Below, in pieces: positions 1-7,592 of a stretch of DNA of 64,000 bases. Source of the DNA: an uncultured Lachnospiraceae bacterium (lineage in GTDB: Bacteria; Bacillota; Clostridia; Lachnospirales; Lachnospiraceae); assembly GCA_910579615.1 (NCBI GenBank), contig CAJTUA010000011.1, positions 1-64,000 of the forward strand, given 5' to 3'. A program made the translations under genes and the position numbers. The first letter of the stretch is position 1. Every line of letters starts with the position of its first letter. Below the pieces are notes generated by a model that was not told the DNA's origin, searched no databases, and worked only from the letters and a program-made list of their open reading frames with translations.

Positions 1-888
1 ACGATAGAAGCGCCGGAAAATAGCGGCCTGATTGCTCTCCGGGATACCCTTGCCGGTATCGGACACACTAAGCTTTACATACATTTCCCATTGTTCTGCT
101 GAAATTCGGATGGCTCCTCCGACCGGGGTATATTTCACTGCATTGTCCAGCAGGTTGAACACGGCTTCCGCCGTCCACTTGCTGTCATGGGAAAGGCGAA
201 GCTCCTCCGGACAGTCCACTGTTACATAAATGTTCTTTTTTTCTGCCGCATATACGATGCCGCTTAAGGCCATCGCCAGCGTATCGATCAGCGGGGCGTC
301 TTTCTTTTCTAACCGGATTGCCCCAGTTTCCAGCCGGGAAGTTTTCACAAGCGCCTGAAAAAGAAACTCCAGCTTGTCCGTCTGATTCCGGATGCCTTTC
401 AGGAACTCTCGCTGTTCTTCTTCTGTGACCGGCTTTGAAAGCAGCGTGTCCGTCACCATTTTCAGGTTGCTTACCGGTGTTTTTACCTGATGGGAAACAT
501 CCGACACCAGCATCTGCAGCTCCTGCCGTTCCTCATCCACCTTTCGCCGATTTTCCTTCATGATCCCATACAGCCGGGTCAGACGGTAGCTGATACGGGC
601 AAAGAGTGTTTCACTGTCTGCAGCGCGCATAGGTTCTCCGCTTCCGCTTATCATCTGATCCATTGCCCGGCACAGCTCCCTAGTAAATATGGAAAGCCGT
701 TTGCCAAAGACAATCATCAGAAGGAACATCCATACAAGGGCACAGAGTATCAGAAGTACGCCGGAGGCCAGTATCCACATCTGTCCTGTCACCGCAAAGA
801 AAACTGCGCAGATGGCCAGCATGGAAACTGCCATACCGCCACTAACCAGCAGGAATATCCTTTTTACAGAGATTCGCCCCAGATTCAT
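1..888 (-). CDS. Sensor histidine kinase (C-terminus beyond window)
   Basis: Membrane sensor kinase, 296 residues visible; the reading frame is open to the window edge. It starts MNLGRISVKRIF and has two membrane segments close together (about 8-31 and 37-62) with almost no extracellular loop, as in intramembrane-sensing kinases that respond to cell-wall antibiotics. Next come the H-box VSDVSHQVKTPVSNLKM, the N-box EAVFNLLDNAVKYTP and the G1 motif DTGKGIPE. Its ATG overlaps the stop of the upstream response-regulator gene in an ATGA, so the two are translationally coupled. The signal sensed is unknown; the ABC transporter remnant nearby suggests antimicrobial-peptide detoxification (inference). 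Confidence 0.9.
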   Translation of the reverse strand, partial: MNLGRISVKRIFLLVSGGMAVSMLAICAVFFAVTGQMWILASGVLLILCALVWMFLLMIVFGKRLSIFTRELCRAMDQMISGSGEPMRAADSETLFARISYRLTRLYGIMKENRRKVDEERQELQMLVSDVSHQVKTPVSNLKMVTDTLLSKPVTEEEQREFLKGIRNQTDKLEFLFQALVKTSRLETGAIRLEKKDAPLIDTLAMALSGIVYAAEKKNIYVTVDCPEELRLSHDSKWTAEAVFNLLDNAVKYTPVGGAIRISAEQWEMYVKLSVSDTGKGIPESNQAAIFRRFYR

Positions 889-1574
889 TTTCTCTCGCCT
901 CCCATCCACTGATACCCAATCCCGTAGATCGTTTTGATATAAGTATCGCCATCCGCCTCGATCTTGCCCCGGATACGGCTGATGGAGGTTGTCAGTGTGT
1001 GTTCGTCCACATAGTTTTCATCCACATCCCACAGTCGTTCCAGGAGCCTCTGCCGGGTCAGCACCTGGCGGGGATTTTTGCAGAACAGGTACAGCATCTT
1101 ATACTCCATGGGGGAAAGGGTAATAGCCTTTCCGTTCAGCGCAGCGGACTGCTCCGAAAAGTCCAGGAACAGCCTGCCGTCATCATAGAAATCCTTTGCC
1201 AGCCCCCGGTGTTCCAGCATAGCGAACATCGCCCGTATTTTCCGCAGCAGCGCCCCAATGGAAAAGGGCTTGGTAATATAATCCACCGCCCCAACTTCAT
1301 ACCCACGGATCTGGTCGCTCTCCTGGTCATTGACAGTCAGGAAAATAACCAGCGTGTCAGGGTTCTCCGGCTTTATGAGCCTGCACAGGTCATAGCCGCT
1401 GCCATCCGGCAGGTTAATGTCCAGAAGTACCAGGTCATATTCTGTCTGCGTCAATAACTTGGTGGCTGTGCCTGCATTCAGAGCTGACACGGTATCATAG
1501 CCCTCCGAAATCAGATTGTAAGTCAGCGTTTTATTTAAAAGGTCATCATCCTCTACCAGCAAAATCTTTTTCAT
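885..1574 (-). CDS. OmpR-family response regulator
   Basis: DNA-binding partner of the adjacent kinase, about 229 residues. The receiver domain (about 1-115) shows the acidic pair in LLVEDDD, the phospho-acceptor Asp in LVLLDINLPDGSG and the conserved Lys in DYITKPF. A winged-helix domain follows (about 135-225, ending YIKTIYGIGYQW). I chose the ATG at 1574 because AGAGGAG lies 7 bases upstream. A start at 1610 would add 12 residues not usual for the family. The stop overlaps the kinase start by 4 bases. Confidence 0.92.
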   Translation of the reverse strand: MKKILLVEDDDLLNKTLTYNLISEGYDTVSALNAGTATKLLTQTEYDLVLLDINLPDGSGYDLCRLIKPENPDTLVIFLTVNDQESDQIRGYEVGAVDYITKPFSIGALLRKIRAMFAMLEHRGLAKDFYDDGRLFLDFSEQSAALNGKAITLSPMEYKMLYLFCKNPRQVLTRQRLLERLWDVDENYVDEHTLTTSISRIRGKIEADGDTYIKTIYGIGYQWMGGERK

Positions 1575-1600
1575 ATCCACACTCCTCTGCTTTTTTACAT

Positions 1601-1640
1601 AGTATAACAAGCAAATGTCCGCGAAATGTTACAGCGGACA
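1601..1640 (-). promoter_or_regulatory. Promoter -10 and inverted repeat for the two-component operon
   Basis: On the minus strand a TATACT -10 box (1601-1606) precedes the response-regulator gene. No good -35 is present, but TGTCCGC-N11-GCGGACA (1616-1640) covers that position. A poor -35 overlapped by a dyad is typical of a promoter switched on by its own regulator. Function is inferred from layout only. Confidence 0.4.
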
Positions 1641-1708
1641 ACTTTTTTCATCCTATGCCCGGATTCTTTCCCAGAATATTTGTCTATCTAAATCCCATAA
1701 ATCTTTTT

Positions 1709-1744
1709 GGGGTGCAGACAGTCTTCGTCAGCTGTCTGCACCCC
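1709..1744. repeat. Perfect 13-bp inverted repeat (strong hairpin)
   Basis: GGGGTGCAGACAG and its complement are separated by 10 bases. It lies just after the ABC permease remnant and before the regulator promoter, so it may end transcription of the minus-strand remnant, but no U-tract follows on either strand. Confidence 0.5.
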
Positions 1745-1765
1745 GCCTCTTTCATCCTATATTCA

Positions 1766-2117
1766 TCAGCTAATATCCCGCTTCCGATATACCTTTACCG
1801 CAATCCGGTATGAAATAAAAAACCAGATAACAGAAATGATAAGTACAATATGGAAAGCCAGAAGGATATTATCCTTTACAGGAAAAAGCAAATTGATAAG
1901 GAGAACAAGCCCCGTAATAATGCCCGTTGACGCCATAAAAGACATCATAAAGACAATCAACACCGTCTTCCTTTTGAATCAGCCCTAAAACTGCATTGAT
2001 TGTTGTGCTCTTTCCTTCGCCGTTTTCTCCAATCAATCCAACAATGGAGCCACTGGGAACGTTAAACGAGACATAATCCAAAACAAAATCCGGATAAGCC
2101 TTCAGGAACTTCCGCGC
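1766..2117 (-). pseudogene. ABC transporter remnant: ATPase start fused to permease end
   Basis: Broken transporter. At 2117-1971 the minus strand encodes the start of an ABC ATPase (FVLDYVSFNV, then a Walker A GLIGENGEGKSTT), which stops matching about 12 residues after the P-loop region. In another frame, from about 1972 to 1766, is the C-terminal end of an ABC-2 type permease: two hydrophobic segments and the tail AVKVYRKRDIS. Most of the ATPase and permease between these points is deleted. The adjacent two-component system probably once regulated this transporter. The ORF that runs upstream through the tRNA is not a gene. Confidence 0.75.
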
Positions 2118-2190
2118 CTTTGAAACCCATGCGCATAAAAGAAAACAGACACCTAAGTCCACTACAAACTCAGATGCCTGTCCTAAAAAA
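2110..2190 (-). terminator. Terminator of the first tRNA-Glu
   Basis: Downstream of the tRNA the minus strand folds into a 13-bp stem (CAGGCATCTGAGT with ACTTAGGTGTCTG, containing G-U pairs) followed by TTTTCTTTT. Its tail (TTTTATGCGC) is also found after the second tRNA copy, so terminator and tRNA were duplicated together. Confidence 0.6.
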
Positions 2191-2191
2191 A

Positions 2192-2263
2192 CAGCCAGTA
2201 GGGGAATCGAACCCCTGTTTTCGCCGTGAGAGGGCGACGTCTTAGCCGCTTGACCAACTGGCC
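2192..2263 (-). tRNA. tRNA-Glu (anticodon CTC), copy 1
   Basis: A 72-nt cloverleaf begins GGCCAGT and ends ACTGGCT plus discriminator G; CCA is not encoded. The anticodon stem TCGCC/GGCGA encloses the loop CTCTCAC with anticodon CTC, and the T-arm is GGGGTTCGATTCCCC. The acceptor's first pair is G-U. The 72-nt sequence appears identical to the copy at 10005-10076. Confidence 0.95.
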
Positions 2264-2276
2264 TCACTGCTTGGCT

Positions 2277-2305
2277 AGTATACCACGGTTTAAAACAAAA
2301 TGCAA
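2277..2305 (-). promoter_or_regulatory. Promoter of tRNA-Glu copy 1
   Basis: TTGCAT, 17 bases, TATACT on the minus strand, with the -10 ending 14 bases before the tRNA. The block AAAATGCAAGTGTTTTTTT around the -35 is shared with the second copy. Confidence 0.7.
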
Positions 2306-2399
2306 GTGTTTTTTTCATTTTTTTCAATTTTTTTCACTTCTTTCGTTGGCAGCCGTTAAATTTTGATTTTTTGTATTCCTTCCGGCACTCAGCAATTAC

Positions 2400-3086
2400 T
2401 TAATTATTTTTACTCTCCCTTAGATAATTATCCAAATAATCAATCCATTCCGGAGCATTTTCTTCTTTGAAAAAGTGATAGAGAAATTCAATCATTATAT
2501 TATGTCTTTCCATTGCCTCCCTTTTTCCGGAATCGGTCAGCATCATATCCTTAAGCTTTAGTAATTTTTCAAACATATGAGTAACAACGGTTCCGGTTTT
2601 TTTTGCCATATAATCCGTTGCAGACATATTTAATGTGGGATATATATTTTTGTCAAAAAATAAATTCCCATGGGCTAAATTGTATTGATAACTACGAAGT
2701 ATCCCCGTAGTTCCAATGCTGTCACACATATCGGCATCCGATACTATCATCCCCTCAAGTGCCGTTGGACGAATGCCTTTTAACCTTTTGCTATAACCAA
2801 TCGTTTTAATTGCATTTAAAACTTGTTCTTTTATATTATCTTCAAGAAAACTGGATTCCAAAATATTTCTGGCATTGGTTAAATTATCCGCATTTTCCAT
2901 TCCAAATAATTTATAATCATCCACATCATGCAATAACGCTATGAAAGCAACGACATCCTTATTCGCATTTTCTGATTCGGCAAATTTTAACGATAAATTC
3001 AACACCCTATTGATGTGTTCCATTCCATGACCAGAATTATCTTTATCCAATAATTTACTTACTTGCTTTCTTACTTCTTCTATCAT
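2400..3086 (-). CDS. HD-domain phosphohydrolase
   Basis: Predicted metal-dependent phosphohydrolase of the HD superfamily, 228 residues. Near the N-terminus HGMEH supplies the first metal His, ALLHDVDD is the HD signature, and VSDADMCDSIG supplies the later Asp. The substrate cannot be told from sequence. The ATG at 3086 is preferred because AAAGAGG lies 8 bases upstream; an upstream GTG (3104) has no such site. It is the last gene of an AT-rich minus-strand series between the two tRNA-Glu copies. Confidence 0.8.
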   Translation of the reverse strand: MIEEVRKQVSKLLDKDNSGHGMEHINRVLNLSLKFAESENANKDVVAFIALLHDVDDYKLFGMENADNLTNARNILESSFLEDNIKEQVLNAIKTIGYSKRLKGIRPTALEGMIVSDADMCDSIGTTGILRSYQYNLAHGNLFFDKNIYPTLNMSATDYMAKKTGTVVTHMFEKLLKLKDMMLTDSGKREAMERHNIMIEFLYHFFKEENAPEWIDYLDNYLRESKNN

Positions 3087-3100
3087 TACAGATACCTCTT

Positions 3101-3358
3101 TCACATATTAACAATCGACTTATATGTACCATCTAATACATCATAAAGATAAATATTATATAATGCCCGATGGCGCATTATCAAATAATGGTCATAAAAC
3201 GCCACCGCGCCGCTCCAGACATCATCCCCCAGTCTCCTGCTGTTCCCGTCCCCTAAATCATAGGCCATCGTTCCGCTGCCATTATAGTAAACGGTTCCGT
3301 CGCAAACCAACGCAAAATCCGTTCTTGTATCTGCTATTTTCTGGACGGTGTAATTCTT
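3101..3358 (-). pseudogene. C-terminal remnant of a surface-type protein
   Basis: An open frame without a credible start begins right after a stop codon at 3359-3361 and runs to the TAA at 3101. It encodes motifs such as LVCDGTVYYNGSG and YNIYLYDVLDGTY, in the style of beta-propeller or DUF5050-like envelope proteins. It lies between the RCC1-like lipoprotein and the HD gene. I read it as the tail of a decayed gene; family assignment is weak. Confidence 0.45.
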
Positions 3359-3403
3359 TCATCAAAATCCCCTCCAAACGAAAAATGCCATATTCCCCTA
3401 ACA

Positions 3404-4504
3404 TCACTGCATCTGCCCTGTCCGGTACACCGTTTTGTCCTTCCCAATCGCAATACAGTATTCATCGCATACCGCAATATCCACAATCTCCTTCCACCCT
3501 GCAAGCTCCTGCGCCTGGAATCCGCACTTTTCACTGCATTTTGCTATAAGTGTTCCATCTTCCTTTATACCGACAACCGAATACTGTGAAGCTGCAAGCT
3601 TTGTAATCCCGCTCCATTCCTGACATTCCCCCAAAATCCCGCGCCTTATCGTTACAACTGTCCCATCTTTTTTTAACCCGGTCACGAGATTCCCCCCAAC
3701 AATCTGGACAATATCACTCCATTCACCAATCTCCTCCTCGCATGTTTTCCCATAGACCATGTAATTCGTGTGCAGATGAGCACAAACCGTACCATCTGCT
3801 TTCAGGCCAAAGAGCGAATCTCCCCCGCTCACAATCTGGACAATATCCGTCCAGTCCTCCTCCTGCGCCTCATACGAACCAAAACAACCGATGGACAAAA
3901 CCGTACCATCGGTTCTCAGTGCCGCATACCAATCCCCCCAGACCGAAACCATCTGGCACACATCCTGCCACATCTCCTGCTGCTCCAATCTTTCCACGGC
4001 CGACATAGGTCCTGCACCGACGAGTTCCCCCCGTAAGAGCGAATCGCCAATCATCGCGTACCGTTCCTTTGATGTCATGCCGCCAATCCGCCTTTTTAAG
4101 TCCTGCGTGATGATGCCCGGCCAAGAAGTATCCTCCACAATCCCCGCGCATAGATATTTTGTAAAATCCGGATAAGCGCTGTCTTCATCGACATACAAAT
4201 ATGTAACCCAGCCATTCTCATCCATTGCAAGCGCATAGGTTGCCGCGGCATAAAGCCGCGTCGGGGCAAACGATACGAAAGATTGCCCGCCGGAAACAGG
4301 AAATGTTTCTGACTCCGGCACAGGGGATGTTTTGGGTTCCTGCGCAGGCAAATCATCCATACTTTGGTTTATGGGAACGGTTCCATTCAGATTTTTTATG
4401 CTTCCTGTAAGTTCAGTGTCGGAGGATTCCTGGTTGTTGGCACAGGAATTCAATAATAATATGTATACTGCTACAATGAAAAATGATTTTTTGATTTTCA
4501 TCAT
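3404..4504 (-). CDS. Lipoprotein with RCC1-like repeats
   Basis: Predicted exported lipoprotein, 366 residues. A signal peptide ends in a lipobox (LLNSC), so Cys21 should be lipidated. After a Ser/Pro-rich linker, the C-terminal half holds about five degenerate repeats of the type W-x-DIVQIV-GG-x-GLK-DGTV (about residues 170-362), which match the blade pattern of RCC1/alpha-tubulin-suppressor propellers. Such propellers usually bind proteins; the partner is unknown. GGGAGG sits just before the double ATG at 4504. It is probably the same transcription unit as neighbouring envelope genes. Confidence 0.8.
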   Translation of the reverse strand: MMKIKKSFFIVAVYILLLNSCANNQESSDTELTGSIKNLNGTVPINQSMDDLPAQEPKTSPVPESETFPVSGGQSFVSFAPTRLYAAATYALAMDENGWVTYLYVDEDSAYPDFTKYLCAGIVEDTSWPGIITQDLKRRIGGMTSKERYAMIGDSLLRGELVGAGPMSAVERLEQQEMWQDVCQMVSVWGDWYAALRTDGTVLSIGCFGSYEAQEEDWTDIVQIVSGGDSLFGLKADGTVCAHLHTNYMVYGKTCEEEIGEWSDIVQIVGGNLVTGLKKDGTVVTIRRGILGECQEWSGITKLAASQYSVVGIKEDGTLIAKCSEKCGFQAQELAGWKEIVDIAVCDEYCIAIGKDKTVYRTGQMQ

Positions 4505-4585
4505 CTTACCTCCCTGAAGGTGATTAAGGCATGTATCTTGTTTTCCACAGTCGGCAAACAGTAAAAAGACTGAAAATATTAAAAT

Positions 4586-5698
4586 TCAAGGGATTTCACA
4601 TGGAATGAAATATATCCTTTCTTCCTTCTGATTATCTGTTATCAACTTTTTGATAATCAACAAATTTTCCTTGCCAGATAATGCATAACTAATTATGGAA
4701 GTATCATTTTCTAAACTATAATTCTGTATCTCCAGTTCTCCTGATTTTATATTTAGCCTGTAAATATCATTCGTATTCCTGACATAAAAGAATTCATAAT
4801 CCAAACCCTTATATGAATTCACTGCGTATTCTAAATTATTGCCACTAAGAATAACATCTCCATTTCCATCTTTTTTCCGGCAAACTATTGTATTACAAGA
4901 ATAATCCGTAACACAGAAGAAATCACCAAAAGCATAAAAAACCCCAATGTTATCACTAATACCATAACTTTGAAAAATATCTGTGATTTCAGTTACCTCT
5001 ATACAGATAAAATCTTGATTGTATACAGCAAGATAATACCTTACGCCGTTATCTGAAGTAATACATTCAACAGTATAAAGATACTGATTATTTCCATCGA
5101 AGTATATGATATGCCGGGAATCATTGCTGCTCAAATGAATTTTATCCTGTTGTAAAGTAAGGGGCAGCATGCTTCCGTCTTCATTCACGATTTCAATAAA
5201 AGTTTTTATACTTCCATCCCCTAAAACATCTCCCTGCAAAGCCAATAATTTCCCATCCACTTTACTCAACGGAATTAGTTTTTTAGCATAAAAGTTTTCG
5301 CAGAGCACACGCATTTCCTTTTTCTCGTAATCCATGGCATATAATACATTTTTCAAATCATCTCCCTCATATACACTAAGATAAAAATATAAAATATTAC
5401 CAATCCGAACATTACTTCTCCCTTGCAACGCAAATTTCTGTACGGTTTCTATTTTTTCGATTTTCCCGTCAGAAAAATTATACAGATAATAATCAGCTGT
5501 TGCATTTTCTATTTCCATATAGAAAAGTTTGGTTTCATATACATCCAACTGTACCCTCAACTTTGAATCATCAAAAACTGCACAGTATGATTTTATACCA
5601 CCTTCCTTTTCTGTTTTATCCTGAATAAAAAAGATACATCCTACTACAAAAATAAAACATACTAAAATTGTTACTATCTTTTTCTTTGTCATCCGCAT
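4586..5698 (-). CDS. Membrane-anchored extracellular protein, unknown
   Basis: Protein of 370 residues with one N-terminal hydrophobic segment (KIVTILVCFIFVVGCIFF) and a large hydrophilic region with recurring aromatic-rich beta-strands (for example NIRIGN-like and YYLYNF stretches), compatible with a beta-propeller outside the membrane. I do not recognise the family. GGAGG 10 bases before the ATG at 5698 supports this start rather than the upstream one at 5734. It is AT-rich and near the RCC1-like lipoprotein, so the two may act together at the surface (inference). Confidence 0.7.
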   Translation of the reverse strand: MRMTKKKIVTILVCFIFVVGCIFFIQDKTEKEGGIKSYCAVFDDSKLRVQLDVYETKLFYMEIENATADYYLYNFSDGKIEKIETVQKFALQGRSNVRIGNILYFYLSVYEGDDLKNVLYAMDYEKKEMRVLCENFYAKKLIPLSKVDGKLLALQGDVLGDGSIKTFIEIVNEDGSMLPLTLQQDKIHLSSNDSRHIIYFDGNNQYLYTVECITSDNGVRYYLAVYNQDFICIEVTEITDIFQSYGISDNIGVFYAFGDFFCVTDYSCNTIVCRKKDGNGDVILSGNNLEYAVNSYKGLDYEFFYVRNTNDIYRLNIKSGELEIQNYSLENDTSIISYALSGKENLLIIKKLITDNQKEERIYFIPCEIP

Positions 5699-5807
5699 TA
5701 TATGGTATCCTCCATCACGAAACAAAATCCCCATATTAAAAATTTCTCTATCTTATGCAAAAAACAGAGAAATAGACAACTATATTTGCCGTCATAAAAG
5801 TCCTTCC

Positions 5808-5905
5808 CCATATTAGATACTTAATCTTTATTAGAATTTCAGAACTTTTGTAAAAAGTAATCTTTTCATTTCGAATGCCAAGAAAATATCTTAATATAGG
5901 GAAGA
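5808..5905. repeat. Imperfect inverted repeat in an AT-rich gap
   Basis: About 20 bp near 5811 (CCTTCCCCATATTAGATA on the plus strand) is the inverted, imperfect match of a segment near 5890 (TATCTTAATATAGGGAAGAA). It fills the gap between two secreted-protein genes. It could be a leader structure for the gene starting at 5698 or a small decayed element. Confidence 0.3.
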
Positions 5906-5931
5906 ACCATCTAAAATATATTACTTTTTAA

Positions 5932-6963
5932 TTACCAGAGTAAACCTCCGTTTATACTGCTGTATGCATTATAAATATCTGTTGTTGATTTCGGATAACC
6001 CCAAGGATATCCACTTAATCCTGATCCGGAATAGCCAATCCACGGATCTGCCAAATAAAATTGCGTCTTATCGCTCAGCACACCATAAACCGATACACAA
6101 TGCCCTGAAGTATTATATAGCCATCCATCTTTAACTGAAAATGCCAATCCAATAAGCGGTGGCGCGTTATAAGAGGTAATACCTGTATACAAACAATCCC
6201 TCATCAAAGAAATATTCGCGCCATATTCTGAATCATAAGGATTTACAGATTGCATTGCATTCAGATAATCCAATGCATCTGATAAAGTTGTTCCATATGA
6301 GCCACCACATCCTTCTGCAATCACAGACTGCTCTGGCGCAGAACCGTTCAAAAAATGCAATGCCGCCTGAACAGAAGCCGGAACACAGTTATAGGGCGTT
6401 AACTGAGGAAATATGACATAACCCGGTAAAACAGTCCATGTCGAAGTGGCCAATGTGGTCATTTCATCTTCAACAATCTGTTTCTTCGTGCTTTTTTTAG
6501 ATTTCTCCATTTCTTCCTCTGTTGCCGGAAGTAAACCACATGGGATTTCTGGTGAACCATTGTAAGGCATAGATTCCTGTGGAAGATAAGCCATTATAAC
6601 CTCCGGCGCTCCCCCCTCAACTGTTGTTCCTTCTGTAAGAGAAGCCAGAATCTGTGTATCATAGGCCATCAAAACTTCCGGTTCTGTGTCAATTATTTCC
6701 ACTCTATTGGTATTGATAACACCATCTGGCACAAAGCTTTTTCTTTTTCTTGCCGCAGATGCTTCCATTTCCTCCTCTGTCGCCGGAAGCAGACCATAAG
6801 GAGAGACCGAACCATCCATTGATTCTGTTTCTACCTTAATATGAACAATCTCGGCCTCTAAGTATCCATCCTCCGACTTACTTTCTTGAGCAAAAGCTGA
6901 AGAAACGGATGATAAGGACAGTGTAGTTAAAAGTGAAAATGCAGCAATTTTCCTCACATTCAT
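5932..6963 (-). CDS. Secreted C39-like cysteine peptidase with duplicated pro-region
   Basis: Exported protein of 343 residues. A signal peptide (1-25, ending AFA) is followed by a pro-region with two copies of GLLPATEEEME (57-67, 143-153) and two of PEV(L/I)MAYxxQ (95-104, 120-129). The C-terminal domain (about 175-343) fits a papain-like C39 fold: Cys193 in QLTPYNCVPASV, His288 in SGHCVSVYG and Asp306 in LADPW. C39 peptidases cut leader peptides at double-Gly sites, but this one is secreted and not fused to an ABC transporter, so its substrate is open. AAGGAGG is perfectly placed. The short peptide gene at 7416 lies upstream in divergent orientation. Confidence 0.8.
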   Translation of the reverse strand: MNVRKIAAFSLLTTLSLSSVSSAFAQESKSEDGYLEAEIVHIKVETESMDGSVSPYGLLPATEEEMEASAARKRKSFVPDGVINTNRVEIIDTEPEVLMAYDTQILASLTEGTTVEGGAPEVIMAYLPQESMPYNGSPEIPCGLLPATEEEMEKSKKSTKKQIVEDEMTTLATSTWTVLPGYVIFPQLTPYNCVPASVQAALHFLNGSAPEQSVIAEGCGGSYGTTLSDALDYLNAMQSVNPYDSEYGANISLMRDCLYTGITSYNAPPLIGLAFSVKDGWLYNTSGHCVSVYGVLSDKTQFYLADPWIGYSGSGLSGYPWGYPKSTTDIYNAYSSINGGLLW

Positions 6964-7223
6964 AAATAACCTCCTTGCAATTCACGATTCCTCACCTTAT
7001 GTTAACTTATATCAATTTTTGTAAAGTGAGAAAGTTTTTTGTTTTCTCTCCCTGCTTCCACAGACCATTGCGCACTGCCCTGCTTCGTGGGAGGATCTGC
7101 CAACATGTTACGTATGGATACCCATTCTGAAAGCTACGGAACCCCCTGGGTTCATTAGAAATTCTTATCCCCAGTCTTTTCCTTAACTTCTATCCATATG
7201 ATACCATCTTTCCCATCCGTTTA

Positions 7224-7291
7224 CCACGGCAAAAATGTGTCGAAGAAAAAAATTTTTGAAATTCTTCCCCTCTGACACCTTTTTGCCGTGG
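7224..7291. repeat. Long hairpin upstream of the peptide gene
   Basis: Arms CCACGGCAAAAATGTGTC (7224-7241) and GACACCTTTTTGCCGTGG (7274-7291) match at 17 of 18 positions. GAAGAA/TTCTTC extends the stem inward. It lies between divergent genes (C39-like protease and short peptide). It may be an attenuator or transcript end, but has no clear U-tract on either side. Confidence 0.6.
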
Positions 7292-7340
7292 CAGGTTCTG
7301 CTCCAACATGCTACACTTAACCCGTAACATAATATTTTCC

Positions 7341-7382
7341 TTTGGTGCAACCACTTACAAATTACTTTGTAAGACCACCAAA
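7341..7382. promoter_or_regulatory. Palindrome before the peptide gene, candidate operator
   Basis: CTTACAAA-TTAC-TTTGTAAG (7354-7373) is a perfect 8-bp dyad, flanked by a second matching pair TTTGGTG/CACCAAA (7341-7347, 7376-7382). It sits 34 bases before the peptide start codon. This is where the adjacent HTH regulator might bind; alternatively it forms an RNA hairpin in the 5' leader. Confidence 0.5.
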
Positions 7383-7415
7383 AACAAATTCAACTTACGA
7401 AAGGAGTCCATTTCC

Positions 7416-7592
7416 ATGAAACGATTGTTCAAAGCAGCCAGACAGACCATCCCTATGTTGGTTTTAAGCATCACTTTATTCTTCGGCATTTTCCACGGCT
7501 TTGATTTTCCTTTTGCCTGGAGGGATGAGGTATGTCAGACGCTAGATGAATACGATCCGCCGGAAAACAAGCCAACCACACCAACCACTTAA
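7416..7592 (+). CDS. Short hydrophobic peptide, candidate signalling precursor
   Basis: Peptide of 58 residues: a basic N-terminus (MKRLFKAARQ), a hydrophobic helix (about 12-35), then an acidic, Pro/Thr-rich tail with a single Cys40. The layout is that of exported signal-peptide precursors. GAAAGGAG 10 bases upstream fixes the ATG at 7416; the longer frame from 7308 runs through the operator-like palindrome. The gene is convergent with the HTH/TPR regulator, and both stop codons share TTAA at 7589-7592. Peptide/regulator gene pairs of this kind are typical of RRNPP quorum sensing (PlcR-PapR, Rgg-SHP). The stretch CQTLD-EYDPPE also recalls AgrD, but no AgrB is visible. Product and function are inferred. 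Confidence 0.6.
   Translation: MKRLFKAARQTIPMLVLSITLFFGIFHGFDFPFAWRDEVCQTLDEYDPPENKPTTPTT

Noticed and set aside
2192..2263. tRNA-Glu as a regenerated integrase attachment site
   Set aside because: Both copies include full promoters, whereas tyrosine integrases usually duplicate only the 3' end, and no integrase is visible.
1869..2327. Long minus-strand frame running through the first tRNA-Glu
   Set aside because: The middle part is the tRNA itself; the same translated stretch recurs at the second tRNA. Only the ABC-derived end is meaningful.
7308..7415. Upstream extension of the short peptide gene
   Set aside because: It lies in the palindrome-rich leader and lacks a ribosome-binding site; the ATG at 7416 has a good one.
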